Assembly: GCF_011057975.1 (NCBI RefSeq)
Contig: NZ_CP049109.1
Span: forward strand, 3,503,001-3,567,000
Source: Sphingosinithalassobacter tenebrarum
Lineage (GTDB): Bacteria; Pseudomonadota; Alphaproteobacteria; Sphingomonadales; Sphingomonadaceae
DNA length: 64,000 bases
Direction of reading: 5' to 3'
Part shown: positions 1 through 9,096 of the stretch, piece by piece
Position numbering within the stretch: the first letter of the stretch is position 1
Layout: the number at the start of each line of letters is the position of its first letter
Notes under the pieces: model-generated
Database searches by the model: none
What the model was told of the DNA's origin: nothing
The model's input: the letters and a program-made list of their open reading frames with translations, nothing else
Program-made: the position numbers and the translations under genes

Positions 1-530
1 GAGGTATAGATGTCCGCATTGGGGATGATCACCCGCCGCCCGTCATAGGTTTTGATGACGGTCGCACGGCTTTCGATATGTTCGACCGTGCCTTCATACC
101 CCTGCACGACGATCTGGTCGCCGCGCAGGAACGGACGGCGCAGCAGGATCAGCACGCCGGCGAACAGGTTCTGCAGGATATCCTTGAAGGCAAAGCCGAC
201 CGCGACCGATCCGATGCCGAGCGCGGCGAGGATGTCGCCGGGATGGACACTGGGGAAGATGATCGCGGCGGCGACCATCAGCGCCGCGATCATCGCGCCG
301 CCATAAGCGAGCGATCCGAGCAACTGCCCCAGATCCGGCCGCCCGCGCCGCACCGCGACACGCCGGACGACATGGGCGAAGAGCCTGCCCAATATCCAGG
401 CGAGCACCAGGAAGATGAGGCCCGCAACGATATTGGGAAGCTGGATATAGAAGCCGTCGATCCACCCCTGAATCGTATCGGAGACGAGATCGATCGGAGC
501 GCGAATGCGGGCGGCGGTGTCGGTGGACAT
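1..530 (-). CDS. MscS-family mechanosensitive ion channel (3' end cut by window edge)
   Basis: This is a small-conductance mechanosensitive channel, which releases solutes across the inner membrane under hypo-osmotic stress. The first 176 residues are visible. They show an N-terminal amphipathic stretch, about three hydrophobic segments and the glycine/alanine-rich pore helix (GIGSVAVGFAFKDI) typical of MscS TM3. After it comes the start of the beta domain with the motif VIIPNADIYT. The ATG at 530 is the first in frame after the intergenic region that follows pal. The C-terminus lies outside the window. Family assignment is secure; conductance class and gating cannot be judged. Confidence 0.9.
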   Translation of the reverse strand, partial: MSTDTAARIRAPIDLVSDTIQGWIDGFYIQLPNIVAGLIFLVLAWILGRLFAHVVRRVAVRRGRPDLGQLLGSLAYGGAMIAALMVAAAIIFPSVHPGDILAALGIGSVAVGFAFKDILQNLFAGVLILLRRPFLRGDQIVVQGYEGTVEHIESRATVIKTYDGRRVIIPNADIYT

Positions 531-610
531 GGCATCAGCCTAGCGGAGTCAGCGCAACAGGGCAGCACTAATTCCTTCCCCGCCAGGGGGAGGATTTGGT
601 GCAACCCACG

Positions 611-646
611 CAAAAGGGGAGCGCCCGCTATGGGCACTCCCCTCTC
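611..646 (-). terminator. Rho-independent terminator of the tol-pal operon
   Basis: A GC-rich inverted repeat (GGGGAG...CTCCCC with inner GCCC/GGGC) followed on the minus strand by TTTTG lies about 30 bp after the pal stop codon. It fits an intrinsic terminator for the minus-strand tol-pal transcript. The rest of 531-676 holds only a short CCTTCCCC/GGGGGAGG-like repeat fragment near 570-590. Confidence 0.7.
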
Positions 647-676
647 GTTTCGCATTGCCGCCGGGGCGGCGCGCGA

Positions 677-1189
677 TCAGTTGAGGACGATCGTCACCGC
701 GCGGCGGTTCTGCGCCCAGGCGGCTTCGTTCGAACCGAGCGCGATCGGACGTTCCTTGCCGTAGCTGATCGTCGTGATCCGCGAGGGCGAGACTCCGCGC
801 GCGGCGAGATAGTTCTTCGCCGCATTGGCGCGGCGATCGCCGAGCGCGAGGTTGTATTCGCGCGTGCCGCGCTCGTCGCAATGGCCTTCGAGCGTAATGC
901 GCACGTTCGGATACTGCGCCAGCCAGCGCGCCTGGCTGTCGAGCACCGCACGGGCTTCAGGGTCGATGTCATATTGATCGAGCGCGAAGTGGATCGTGTC
1001 GCTGACCACCGAGCGCTTGAAATCCGCGGCCGAGCCGGGGACGACGCCAGTGCCCGGACCCGGGGTCGGAGCCGGCGTCGGCGTCGTCGGGCCGGGGCCC
1101 GGCGGCAGTTGTTCGGGTCGCTTCTTGGCGCAACCCGCGGTGGCGACCAGCGCGACACCGGCGACCATCGCAATCGTCAGCTTGTTCAT
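677..1189 (-). CDS. pal: Peptidoglycan-associated lipoprotein Pal
   Basis: Pal is an outer-membrane lipoprotein that binds peptidoglycan and TolB and tethers the outer membrane during division. The 170-residue product starts with a lipoprotein signal (MNKLTIAMVAG...ATAGC), so Cys23 is the predicted lipidation site. A proline/threonine-rich linker (about 30-50) follows, then a full OmpA-like domain with the EGHCDERGTREYN and LGDRRA motifs. The start at 1189 is preceded by AAGGAGG; upstream in-frame codons would bury the signal peptide. It is the last gene of the tol operon, 74 bp after tolB, with a terminator beyond it. Confidence 0.97.
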   Translation of the reverse strand: MNKLTIAMVAGVALVATAGCAKKRPEQLPPGPGPTTPTPAPTPGPGTGVVPGSAADFKRSVVSDTIHFALDQYDIDPEARAVLDSQARWLAQYPNVRITLEGHCDERGTREYNLALGDRRANAAKNYLAARGVSPSRITTISYGKERPIALGSNEAAWAQNRRAVTIVLN

Positions 1190-1263
1190 TGTGAAACTCC
1201 TCCTTGGTTTCCCTGTTCGATCCCGCATCCTCGCGGATCGGTACGCGCTACTGCTGGAAAGGT

Positions 1264-2655
1264 TCAATCGCGGAGCGGCCCCCAGCTCGGGTCCGATCCG
1301 TCGAGCGGCGTCGGAATGCGCCGCGCGTTCACGCCGGTGAGATCCACCGACCACAAGTCCGCCTGCCCCGATCCCTGGGACGCACGGAAGAACATCAATA
1401 CCCGCCCGTTGGGCGACCAGCTCGGGCCTTCGTCGCCCCAGGCATCGGTAAGCAGCCGTTCGCCATCGCCGTTCGGGCTGATCACGCCGATACGGAACGC
1501 GCCGCCGCCCATCCTTGTGAAGGCGATCAGGTCGCCACGCGGGCTCCAGACGGGGGTCGCATAACGGCCGCCGCCGAAGCTGATGCGGTGCTGGTTCGAG
1601 CCATCGGCGTTCATCACATAGAGCTGCTGCGAACCGCCGCGATCGCTTTCGAAGACGATCCGGCTGCCGTCGGGCGAATAGCTGCCGCCGGTGTCGATGC
1701 CCGGCGAGCTGGTCAGCCGCTGCGGCGCACCGCCCGAAACCGACACGCGATAGATATCGGCGTTGCCGCCGATCGACATGGTGAACAGCACCCAGCGGCC
1801 ATCGGGCGAGAAGCGCGGCGCGAAGCTGAGATTGTCATCGCTGACCAGCAGCCGCTGGCGCCCGCTCGACAGGTCATAGACGTGGATCGAGGGGCGATCG
1901 TTCTGATAGCTCATGTAAACGATCATCTGCTGATTGGGCGCGAAGCGCGGCGTCAGCACGATCGACTGGCCGTTGGTGAGGAAGCGGTGATTGGCGCCGT
2001 CCTGATCCATGATCGCCAGCCGCTTGAGGCGGCGATCCTTGGGCCCGGTTTCGGAGACATAGACGACGCGGCTGTCGAAATAGGGGCCTTCGCCGGTCAG
2101 CCGGGTGTAGATGGCGTCGGCGCATTTATGCGCGGCACGGCGCCAGTCGCCGGCGCCGACGACAAAACCCTGCCGCACCAGCTCGCTCTGCAGCGCGACG
2201 TCGTAGAGATAGCAGCCGACCGTCAGCCCGTCGCCATTGGCGCGGACATAGCCCTGCACCAGCGCCTGCGCCGATCCCGAATACCAGAAGGGGAAATCCG
2301 GGGCCGTTACCTGCTGGTACGGGATCGTCGGCGTCTGATCGGGACCGATGGTGCGGAACAGCCCGGTGTTGCGCAGATCGGCCTCGATCACTTCGGCGAT
2401 CTGACGGCCGAGATCGGCAGTCGAGCCCGCGGCGGTCTGCTGATTGGCGGACGTCGGCATGGGCGGGATGGCGATGACGAGCTGATCCGCACCGATATCG
2501 GCGGTCACGTCGACCTGCAGGCGGCCGTCCTGCGATCGGCCATCCTGTCCGGTTGCGGGACTGGTCGGCGCGGGCGTCGGCTGATCCGTCACCTGCGCAA
2601 CGGCGGGCGCCGCGAGCAGCGTGAGCGAACCGAATAGGGAAACAAGCAACTTCAT
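1264..2655 (-). CDS. tolB: Tol-Pal system periplasmic protein TolB
   Basis: TolB is the periplasmic beta-propeller that links TolA to Pal. The 463-residue protein has a cleavable signal peptide ([21 protein letters not shown]), an N-terminal alpha/beta domain (about 50-190) and a C-terminal WD40-like propeller. The propeller repeats show the recurrent pattern [23 protein letters not shown] and [11 protein letters not shown]. Its ATG overlaps the TGA of the upstream TolA-like gene (ATGA), which implies translational coupling. It lacks the TolB box tail seen in enterobacteria only in the sense that I cannot align it here; length is normal. Confidence 0.97.
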   Translation of the reverse strand: MKLLVSLFGSLTLLAAPAVAQVTDQPTPAPTSPATGQDGRSQDGRLQVDVTADIGADQLVIAIPPMPTSANQQTAAGSTADLGRQIAEVIEADLRNTGLFRTIGPDQTPTIPYQQVTAPDFPFWYSGSAQALVQGYVRANGDGLTVGCYLYDVALQSELVRQGFVVGAGDWRRAAHKCADAIYTRLTGEGPYFDSRVVYVSETGPKDRRLKRLAIMDQDGANHRFLTNGQSIVLTPRFAPNQQMIVYMSYQNDRPSIHVYDLSSGRQRLLVSDDNLSFAPRFSPDGRWVLFTMSIGGNADIYRVSVSGGAPQRLTSSPGIDTGGSYSPDGSRIVFESDRGGSQQLYVMNADGSNQHRISFGGGRYATPVWSPRGDLIAFTRMGGGAFRIGVISPNGDGERLLTDAWGDEGPSWSPNGRVLMFFRASQGSGQADLWSVDLTGVNARRIPTPLDGSDPSWGPLRD

Positions 2656-3041
2656 TGGTCCAGCCTCGCATCGAACTGAATGTCCACGCTACACCAGATA
2701 GCGTAATATTGGACGGGGAGTCGAAAGGGTGCGGCCCGATACACTGCCTTTATGGCACGCCGGGCATGCTCCTGCGCAAGTGCGTCGGATACCTCGGCGA
2801 TGCCCTCTTGGGACACCAGCGCTGGCTCTCCGACAAGCGCGCCATCGCGTGAAAAGCGAAGCCGCAGGCGCGTCCGCAGCCGCCCGGTGCCCTCGGGCGG
2901 CTTCCAGAACGGCTTGATCTGACGGCGCAACTCGGCAGCCAGCGAAGCGGCCACATCCGCAGCGATATCCACGCCGGCAAAGGGACCGGGACAGCGTGCC
3001 GAAGGCGCCGTTGCGACGGCGGCAAGAGCGATCGCAGCCAT
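2652..3041 (-). CDS. Stand-alone TolA C-terminal-domain protein (tolA paralogue)
   Basis: This 129-residue predicted exported protein starts with a short hydrophobic segment ([15 protein letters not shown]) likely to act as a signal sequence. The rest aligns clearly with the C-terminal domain of the adjacent TolA. Shared features are ELRRQ.KP.W.PP.G, then R.R.RDG.L, then QE.A.RA..AV..A.PFRLP..YY..W and a final DI.FD.RL. It has no long linker and no strong membrane anchor. It overlaps tolA by one base (TGATG) and tolB by four, so it is co-translated with both. A tandem duplication of the tolA 3' end is the simplest origin. A periplasmic partner of TolB, Pal or colicin-type ligands is only an inference. 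Confidence 0.8.
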   Translation of the reverse strand: MAAIALAAVATAPSARCPGPFAGVDIAADVAASLAAELRRQIKPFWKPPEGTGRLRTRLRLRFSRDGALVGEPALVSQEGIAEVSDALAQEHARRAIKAVYRAAPFRLPVQYYAIWCSVDIQFDARLDQ

Positions 3042-3856
3042 CACAATGCCAGCCTCTGGTCGAGCGAAATGTCAAAATCCTTCCACGCATCGTAAAAGCG
3101 ATCGGGAAGGCGGAAAGGCGATGCCAGCTCGACAGCGCGAATCGCGCGCTCCTGATGGAGCGACACCTGGCCGCGATTGCTGGCGGTGCGCCCTTCGGTG
3201 CGTATCACCGTCGGCCGCGCGGCGAGCGAACCGTCGCGATTGAGACGCACGCGCACAAAGGTCACCAGCTTTTCCGAATCGGCGCCGGTGGGCGGCGACC
3301 AGTGCGGGCGAAGCTGGCGACGAATCTCCGCACGCAGCGAAGCGACTTCGCGATCCCCCAGCGTGGCTGCCGGCGCGGTGGTCGACTGGCTTTGCGATGC
3401 CGTGTCCGATCGCCCCAGGTCCATTCCGTCGAGCCGCCCGGTGGGCCGCACGTCGCGGCGCGTTGGCTGCTCACGCGGTTGCTCGCGTCGCGTGGTCGAT
3501 GCCGCACGCGGCGAGCGCGAGGGCTCCGGTTCGGGCCGGGTCGTCGGCGCGCGCGTCGGCGCGGGCTGTTCCTCGCTGCGCGGCTGAGTCACCGGTTCGG
3601 GTTCGGCTTCATTCGCTTCGGGCACTTCATGCTCGACCGGCCCTTCCTCTTCGGCGAGGCGGGCGGCGGGAACCTGGGCGTCGGGAACCTGCGACGCGCT
3701 GACCAGCGCGATGTCGTCGGTCAGCGACACTTCGATCGGCTGCTGTTCGAAGCTGGTGGGGTTGGGCGTCGCGAGAAAGCCGAGCGAAAGCCCGCCGAAC
3801 AGCAGGACGTGGCCGAAAACGGCTACTCCCAGCCCGGTTCCTTCGCCGCTGTCCAT
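3041..3856 (-). CDS. tolA: Tol-Pal system inner-membrane protein TolA
   Basis: TolA spans the periplasm and couples the TolQR motor to TolB and Pal. The 271-residue product has one N-terminal transmembrane segment (GVAVFGHVLLFGGLSLGF, about 10-28). A proline-, glutamate- and arginine-rich linker (about 65-165) takes the place of the long helix of enterobacterial TolA. The C-terminal globular domain (about 170-271) contains LRAEIRRQLRPHW. It starts 10 bp after tolR and ends one base into the following TolA-like gene. Identification rests on architecture and operon position, since TolA sequences diverge strongly. Confidence 0.93.
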   Translation of the reverse strand: MDSGEGTGLGVAVFGHVLLFGGLSLGFLATPNPTSFEQQPIEVSLTDDIALVSASQVPDAQVPAARLAEEEGPVEHEVPEANEAEPEPVTQPRSEEQPAPTRAPTTRPEPEPSRSPRAASTTRREQPREQPTRRDVRPTGRLDGMDLGRSDTASQSQSTTAPAATLGDREVASLRAEIRRQLRPHWSPPTGADSEKLVTFVRVRLNRDGSLAARPTVIRTEGRTASNRGQVSLHQERAIRAVELASPFRLPDRFYDAWKDFDISLDQRLAL

Positions 3857-3866
3857 CGACGCGCCC

Positions 3867-4309
<443 letters not shown>

Positions 4310-4310
<1 letters not shown>

Positions 4311-5008
4311 CAGGCTTCATTCTCCAGACGGCGGCTGAGCGTCGCGTGGAAGCCGTCTGCGAAGCGATTGAGCCGCGCCTCGACCTTGTTGATGCCGTGG
4401 CTGTAGCGATTATAGGCGATCACTGCGGGGATGGCGGCGAACAGGCCGATCGCAGTCGCGAACAGTGCCTCGGCAATGCCCGGCGCGACGACCGCAAGCG
4501 AGCTGTTCTGCTCGGCCGCGATGCTGGTGAAGCTGCGCATGATGCCCCAGACGGTGCCGAAGAGCCCGACGAACGGCGCGACCGATCCGATCGTCGCGAG
4601 CCAGTTGAGACGATCCGACAGCTTGTCGATCTCCGCCGCCACCGTCGCGCCCATCGCCGTCGCCAGCCGCTCGCGCGTGCCTTCACGATCGACGCTCTTG
4701 CCGGTGGTCGACCGGCGCCATTCGGTGACGCCCGCCGAAAAGACCCGCGCCACCGGCACGTCGCGCCCGGCGATGCGGCGATGGAATTCATCGATATCGT
4801 CGGCTTCGCGATATTCCTCTTCGAACTGGGTCATCCGCTTGCGCGTCCTGCCCATGCGAATCGCAAAACCGATGATGATCGCCCAGGTCCAGATGCTGGC
4901 GGCAAGCAGGCCCAGCATCACGCCCTTCACCACCCAGTCGGCCTGAAGGAACAGCGCGATCGGAGAAAGGCTCGCTGCGTCCGTGTTGAGATTGGCGAAG
5001 AATTCCAT
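4310..5008 (-). CDS. tolQ: Tol-Pal system protein TolQ
   Basis: TolQ is the five-subunit motor protein of the ExbB/TolQ family. The 232 residues contain three membrane segments, around 20-45, 135-160 and 170-195. The conserved cytoplasmic and pore motifs include ATIGSVAPFVGLFGTVWGIM and GIAEALFATAIGLFAAIPAV. The gene begins 6 bp after ybgC and ends in a one-base overlap with tolR. Length and motif order match the family fully. Confidence 0.97.
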
Positions 5009-5014
5009 CGAGGC

Positions 5015-5473
5015 TCAGTTTCCCTTCCACACCAGCGGCTCGAACACCGCCATCCATTCAGCCGGCTGGCGGCGCGGGCGACCGGAGGGCGTCAGGAACA
5101 CCGCTTCGACTTCCGCTTCCGCCAATAGTTTCTCCGCGCACATTACGCGTTGATGAATAACCACCGCCGCCGCGCGAAGTGCCGTCACCCGGCTCACCAC
5201 CGTCAGCACATCGCCCAGCCGCGCCGGCGCCAGATAGCGAATCGACAAGTCGCGTATCGCATAGGCCCCCTGCCCCGCGTCGAACGCCGCCCGCTGACTG
5301 ATCCCGGCGACTTCGAGCATATCGGAACGCGCGCGTTCCAAGAACCGCAGATAATTGGCGTGATAGACCATCGAAGTGAGGTCGGTGTCCTCGAAATAGA
5401 CACGCAGGACAAAGCGATGCTCGCCATCGACGAAGCGGCCGGTCGGTACGGAGTCTGTCGCATCGGTCGCCAT
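5015..5473 (-). CDS. ybgC: Tol-Pal-associated acyl-CoA thioesterase YbgC
   Basis: This is a hot-dog-fold thioesterase of the 4HBT family that hydrolyses short or malonyl-type acyl-CoA and is regularly encoded first in tol-pal operons. The 152-residue product has the family signature VYFEDTDLTSMVYHANYLRF, which includes the catalytic aspartate (D..), followed by ERARSDML. No promoter was pinned down; 5474-5560 upstream is short and unremarkable. It is separated from ruvB by a plus-strand gene pair, so the tol operon probably has its own promoter here. Confidence 0.93.
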   Translation of the reverse strand: MATDATDSVPTGRFVDGEHRFVLRVYFEDTDLTSMVYHANYLRFLERARSDMLEVAGISQRAAFDAGQGAYAIRDLSIRYLAPARLGDVLTVVSRVTALRAAAVVIHQRVMCAEKLLAEAEVEAVFLTPSGRPRRQPAEWMAVFEPLVWKGN

Positions 5474-5560
5474 GAACGCGCGGCACTAGCCGAGCAGGGG
5501 GGCGGAAGGAAGGCAGCGGTACGGCGAAAGCCACTCGGTTCGGCGCGCGAAAACTTCCGC

Positions 5561-5605
5561 TTGACGATGTCACCCACAGGTTACATGTAACGCTAAGGTT
5601 ACATG
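5561..5605 (+). promoter_or_regulatory. Promoter and likely XRE operator of the membrane-protein/XRE pair
   Basis: A TTGACG box (5561-5566) lies upstream of the perfect 12-bp palindrome GTTACATGTAAC (5580-5591). The sequence AGGTTACATG occurs twice (5578-5587 and 5596-5605), so there is one full site and one extra half-site. The start codon follows 11 bp later, with GGAG between. Placement over the core promoter is what an autorepressing XRE regulator would use. The -10 hexamer is not obvious. Binding by the downstream XRE protein is inferred. Confidence 0.55.
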
Positions 5606-5616
5606 GAGTCGAAGTA

Positions 5617-6033
5617 ATGAGTAATGTCGAACGCGCGGATCGGCTGGGACATGCCCGTGCAATGCTGTTTCTGGCGATGGCGGGGCTGTTGGTTCTGAAC
5701 CTCGCGATATCGATCGGCGATTTCGACCGGTCGTCGCGGCTCATCGGCTGGACGCTGATGGTCGGCGTGATCGCACTCAACCTCACCGGCATCGGCGGCT
5801 GGTTCAAGAATGCGGGGCTGCGTCGCCTGCTCAATGACGAAGTCGTGCAGGCGCATCGCCGCATGGCCGTGACGACCGGCTTCTGGACGGGGCTGGTCGC
5901 GATGCTGGCGGCGATGTTTGCCACGCTGTCCGATCCGCTGCTCGCGCTGCCCGCGCTGGCATCCGCGGTCACGGCCACGCTCGGCATCGCCCTGCTGCAT
6001 TTCGCCGTCCTCGAACTGCGCGCGGCGCAGTGA
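5617..6033 (+). CDS. Small integral membrane protein paired with XRE regulator
   Basis: This 138-residue protein has about four hydrophobic helices (around 15-33, 43-62, 85-105 and 110-130) and no catalytic motif that I recognise. The loop between helices 2 and 3 is basic (FKNAGLRRLLNDEVVQAHRR). It overlaps the next gene by four bases (GTGA), so the two are a translationally coupled unit. This layout, a small membrane protein followed by a 65-70 residue XRE regulator, recurs in many bacteria. Function is unknown. Confidence 0.8.
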   Translation: MSNVERADRLGHARAMLFLAMAGLLVLNLAISIGDFDRSSRLIGWTLMVGVIALNLTGIGGWFKNAGLRRLLNDEVVQAHRRMAVTTGFWTGLVAMLAAMFATLSDPLLALPALASAVTATLGIALLHFAVLELRAAQ

Positions 6034-6239
6034 GCGAGCGGCTGATCTGCCGCCTCAAGGACGTTCGCACCGAGCGCGGCTGGACCCAGGCCGAACTGGC
6101 CGAGCGCGTGGGCGTCAGCCGCAAGACGATCAATACGGTCGAAAATGGCGTGTTCGTCCCTTCGACGGTGCTGGCGCTCAAACTGGCGGCGGCGTTCGAC
6201 CTGCGGGTCGAGGATCTGTTTGGGCTTGAGGGCGCGTAA
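6030..6239 (+). CDS. XRE-family helix-turn-helix regulator
   Basis: A 69-residue DNA-binding protein consisting of little more than one Cro/C1-type helix-turn-helix (about 8-60). The motif is RGWTQAELAERVGVSRKTIN followed by VENGVFVPS. It starts at GTG inside the end of the membrane-protein gene. It probably represses its own promoter through the GTTACATG sites at 5578-5605, because the operator overlaps that promoter and no other regulator is near. Confidence 0.9.
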   Translation: MSERLICRLKDVRTERGWTQAELAERVGVSRKTINTVENGVFVPSTVLALKLAAAFDLRVEDLFGLEGA

Positions 6240-6246
6240 CAACCTC

Positions 6247-6381
6247 CCGTCGCCCCTGCGCAGGCAGGGGCCTGTCGCTGTGCAGTCTTCATATTCGGCT
6301 GACACAAACGGTCCGTCCTTTGTGTCAGAGGGTCAGGCACAACGCTACAGACATGGGCCCCTGCCTGCGCAGGGGCGACGG
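6247..6381. repeat. Palindromic repeat element, family A, copy 1 (135 bp)
   Basis: The element has perfect 26-bp terminal inverted repeats (6247-6272 and 6356-6381) with the core GCCCCTGCGCAGGCAGGGGC. A second, inner inverted repeat, CTGACACAAA/TTTGTGTCAG, is at 6299-6308 and 6319-6328. It fills the gap between the converging XRE gene and ruvB, ending 2 bp before the ruvB stop. Homologous copies of the same length lie at 42828-42962 and 45433-45566. No open reading frame is inside, so it looks like a non-autonomous, MITE- or REP-type element. Confidence 0.85.
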
Positions 6382-6383
6382 CT

Positions 6384-7406
6384 TCAATCGAACAGCCCGT
6401 CCTGTCCGCCTTCGGGCGGGTTGAGGCCGAGATGCTTCCACCCCGCCGGGTTGAGGCAGCGGCCGCGCGCGGTGCGGGCGATCATGCCGATCTGGATGAG
6501 GTACGGCTCGATCACTTCCTCGATCGTGTCGCGCGGTTCGCTGAGCCCCGCCGCGAGCGTTTCGACGCCGACCGGCCCGCCGCGATAAATGTCGGCGATC
6601 ATCGTCAGATAGCGCCGGTCCATCGCGTCGAGGCCGAGCGCATCGACTTCGAGCCGGTTGAGCGCGCGGTCTGCGGTGGGCGCATCGACCGTTTCGACCC
6701 CCGCCACATTGGCGAAATCGCGCACCCGGCGCAGCAGCCGGCCGGAGATGCGCGGCGTCCCGCGCGAGCGCTTGGCAATCTCCTGCGCACCGTCAGACGC
6801 GACATGCAGGTCGAGCAGATTGGCGGCGCGGGTTACCACCTTTTCCAGTTCCTCGACCGTGTAGAAATTGAGCCGCACCGGAATGCCGAAACGATCGCGC
6901 AACGGCGTCGAGAGCAGCCCCTGCCGCGTCGTCGCGCCGACCAAAGTGAAGCGCGGCAGATCAATCCGCACCGATCGCGCCGAGGGGCCCTCGCCGATCA
7001 TCAGGTCGAGCGCGCGATCCTCCATCGCGGGATAAAGGACTTCCTCGACCGCCGGATTGAGCCGGTGAATCTCGTCGATGAACAGAACGTCGCCGTCCTC
7101 GAGATTGGTGAGCAGCGCCGCAAGATCGCCCGACTTGGCGATCACCGGGCCGGAGGTGGCGCGGAACCCCACGCCCATTTCGCGCGCCATGATCTGCGCC
7201 AGCGTCGTCTTGCCCAGCCCCGGCGGGCCGAAGAAAAGGACATGGTCGAGCGCCTCGTCGCGCCCCTTGGCGGCATCGATGAACACCCGCAGATTCTCGC
7301 GCGCCGCCGCCTGCCCGACAAACTCGTCGAGCGACTTGGGGCGCAGCGCGGCGTCGACATCGTCGGGCCGTCGGGCGGGGGTGAGGATGCGGTCGGGGTC
7401 GGTCAT
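6384..7406 (-). CDS. ruvB: Holliday junction branch migration DNA helicase RuvB
   Basis: RuvB is the AAA+ motor that drives branch migration with RuvA. The 340-residue protein shows the Walker A motif GPPGLGKTT (about 60-68), Walker [11 protein letters not shown] (about 108-117) and sensor [19 protein letters not shown]. The C-terminal winged helix ends in [14 protein letters not shown]. The ATG at 7406 gives the canonical N-terminus MTDPDRIL; a longer reading from 7445 has no family support. It is parted from ruvA by two unrelated genes. Confidence 0.97.
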   Translation of the reverse strand: MTDPDRILTPARRPDDVDAALRPKSLDEFVGQAAARENLRVFIDAAKGRDEALDHVLFFGPPGLGKTTLAQIMAREMGVGFRATSGPVIAKSGDLAALLTNLEDGDVLFIDEIHRLNPAVEEVLYPAMEDRALDLMIGEGPSARSVRIDLPRFTLVGATTRQGLLSTPLRDRFGIPVRLNFYTVEELEKVVTRAANLLDLHVASDGAQEIAKRSRGTPRISGRLLRRVRDFANVAGVETVDAPTADRALNRLEVDALGLDAMDRRYLTMIADIYRGGPVGVETLAAGLSEPRDTIEEVIEPYLIQIGMIARTARGRCLNPAGWKHLGLNPPEGGQDGLFD

Positions 7407-7458
7407 CGCCCCCTTGCTAGGGCAATCGCGGCGTGAAGGGAACAAAGCATGTCCGCGC

Positions 7459-8541
7459 TCACGCCAAAAGCTGCGAAACCGGGCGGCGCGGCGAATAGGG
7501 TGCGCGCGGGCCGTGGCCGAATCGGATCACCAGATCGGGCCGCACGCTTTCGCCCGCCAGCGCCGCCAGATCGGCGCACAGCGCGGGCACTTCGACCGGC
7601 TGGTTGACGAAAGCATGCGCCAGCCCCGCGGCCGTCGCCGCCAGCGCGAACCGCTGGCAGGCATGGCCAACACGCATCCAGTGTTCGCGATCCGCCTTCT
7701 CGCCGAAGAAAACCGCGAACCCGGCCGAACTGTCTGCCTGCGCGGCATAGCGATCGCTTTCCGCGCCCGGATCGAAGGCAAAGTCGAATACCGGGCCGCC
7801 GATCCAGCCTGGCATGCTGGGATTGCCGGTGCAGGCCGTGAACAGCCCGTCCCCCCGGCGCATCGCGCTCGCCGGATTGAAGCGCAGCCATTGCTTGAGC
7901 TCGGCCATGAACGCCGGATCGGCCATCTGCATGTCATTGCCCGCGACGATCATGTCGCGCAGCGTCGCGCGGCGCGCCGCATCGGTGAGCAGCACCATGC
8001 GCACGCCGGGCACCGCCGCCGCCTGCTGCAATCGGCGCAGCTGCTCGGCGGGAATGGCGCTTCCATCATAAAGGGTGCGCGAGGATTGGCGCTGCGGCAC
8101 GGCGGCGAGCAAGGCGCTTTCCTCCGCCAGCCCGGCATCGATTTCGAGCGCGGCGCCCGCGTCATCGGCGATCGGCGCGCCGCCCAGCCCCATCACCCGC
8201 AGCGCCAGCGACGCATTCTCCGCCGCCGCGCCGAGGCTGACGAACAGGTGATGATCGTCGGGATCGACCACCGGCGTACGCCGGTCGAAATCGGGCAGGA
8301 TGCGCAGCCGGTCCTGCTCCAGCACGAACCGCCAGGGCTGCGTATTATGCCCGTTGGCGGCGAGCCCGGCATAGCGCACTGCCTCGCGCGGCCCGGCATC
8401 GGGGGCCAGCGGCCGGCGCAGGTCGCGCGCCCAGTCGTCATATTCGGATCGGGAGCCCATCCCGGCGATGCTGATCCCGGCAACGCCCGCGACTGACACG
8501 CCGGCGGCGGCACCGCCCAAAAGCAAGGTTCTGCGATTCAT
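7459..8541 (-). CDS. Tat-exported nitroreductase-family protein (Acg-like)
   Basis: This 360-residue protein begins with a twin-arginine signal ([19 protein letters not shown]). The mature part looks like a degenerate nitroreductase pair of the Acg type: [18 protein letters not shown] is the classical FMN-contact motif near the N-terminus, and a second half covers about 200-360. Tat export fits a folded, FMN-loaded protein in the periplasm. Starting at 8541 puts the RR motif at residues 3-4. It lies between ruvB and the GIY-YIG gene on the same strand, with no functional tie to recombination evident. Substrate unknown. Confidence 0.8.
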   Translation of the reverse strand: MNRRTLLLGGAAAGVSVAGVAGISIAGMGSRSEYDDWARDLRRPLAPDAGPREAVRYAGLAANGHNTQPWRFVLEQDRLRILPDFDRRTPVVDPDDHHLFVSLGAAAENASLALRVMGLGGAPIADDAGAALEIDAGLAEESALLAAVPQRQSSRTLYDGSAIPAEQLRRLQQAAAVPGVRMVLLTDAARRATLRDMIVAGNDMQMADPAFMAELKQWLRFNPASAMRRGDGLFTACTGNPSMPGWIGGPVFDFAFDPGAESDRYAAQADSSAGFAVFFGEKADREHWMRVGHACQRFALAATAAGLAHAFVNQPVEVPALCADLAALAGESVRPDLVIRFGHGPRAPYSPRRPVSQLLA

Positions 8542-8658
8542 CGCGGCCTCCTTTCGCGGCGATTGGAGCGCATGCGCTGCCCAAATGCCATTGGGGACTT
8601 TCCGAGGGGGTGGCGGCCGACGTGGCGCTTCCCAACGGGTGCCAGGGCGATGCGGCCC

Positions 8659-8756
8659 GGTGGATGCTGAAACAAGTTCAGCATGACGAGTGGAGTGTGG
8701 GGAAGCGTATCCCCCCCCACCAAAAACCGTCATGCTGAACTTGTTTCAGCATCCAC
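8659..8756. repeat. REP doublet (REPIN-like), family E copies 1 and 2
   Basis: Two copies of one 29-bp palindromic sequence stand in exact inverted orientation. The first is at 8660-8688 (core TGCTGAAACAAGTTCAGCA) and the second is its perfect reverse complement at 8728-8756, with 39 bp between. Each copy forms a hairpin with arms TGCTGAA/TTCAGCA. The flanks differ (GTGGA on one side, TGACG on the other), so orientation is clear. Two REPs facing each other is the REPIN arrangement. The second copy supplies the stop codon of the GIY-YIG gene. Confidence 0.88.
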
Positions 8757-9075
8757 TTCCCGGCCCGCGCGAACCCAGCGGATCAAACCCCAGCCCCACA
8801 GCAAGATCGACCCATTCGGGGTTATCCGATTCGATCAGGTTGAGCTTCCATTCCCGACGCCACCGCTTGAGCTGCTTTTCACGTGTGATCGCCAATTCCA
8901 TCGTCCCGAATTGTTCGAACCGAACGAGGCGGTTGGCGGCGTGTTTTGACGCAAAACCCGGGATGACGCCGGTTCGGTGCTGGTGCAGCCGCGCCATCAG
9001 GTCGGAGGTCACCCCAACGTAGATCGTCCCGTTCCGCTGGCTTGCGAGGATGTAGACGCAGGGCTGCTTCTCCAA
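8746..9075 (-). CDS. GIY-YIG nuclease-family protein bracketed by REP palindromes
   Basis: This 109-residue protein is a single GIY-YIG endonuclease domain (UPF0213/YhbQ-like). The key positions are Y8-I-L, Y19-V-G, R29 and the metal-binding E66 in REKQLKRW, followed by a basic helix (RREWKLNLI). All catalytic residues are intact. The last three residues and the TGA lie inside REP copy 2 (8728-8756), and REP copy 3 (9097-9125) lies 21 bp upstream of the start. Gene plus flanking REPs thus form a 398-bp unit with 29-bp inverted ends, 28 of 29 matching. No RAYT-type transposase is present. A role in REP spread is inference. Confidence 0.88.
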   Translation of the reverse strand: MEKQPCVYILASQRNGTIYVGVTSDLMARLHQHRTGVIPGFASKHAANRLVRFEQFGTMELAITREKQLKRWRREWKLNLIESDNPEWVDLAVGLGFDPLGSRGPGSGC

Positions 9076-9096
9076 TGGTCCGCGCTCCGAGGCGAG

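Noticed and set aside
8746..9075. GIY-YIG protein as an intron-encoded homing endonuclease
   Set aside because: There is no intron or intein context and the protein is the small stand-alone UPF0213-like type.
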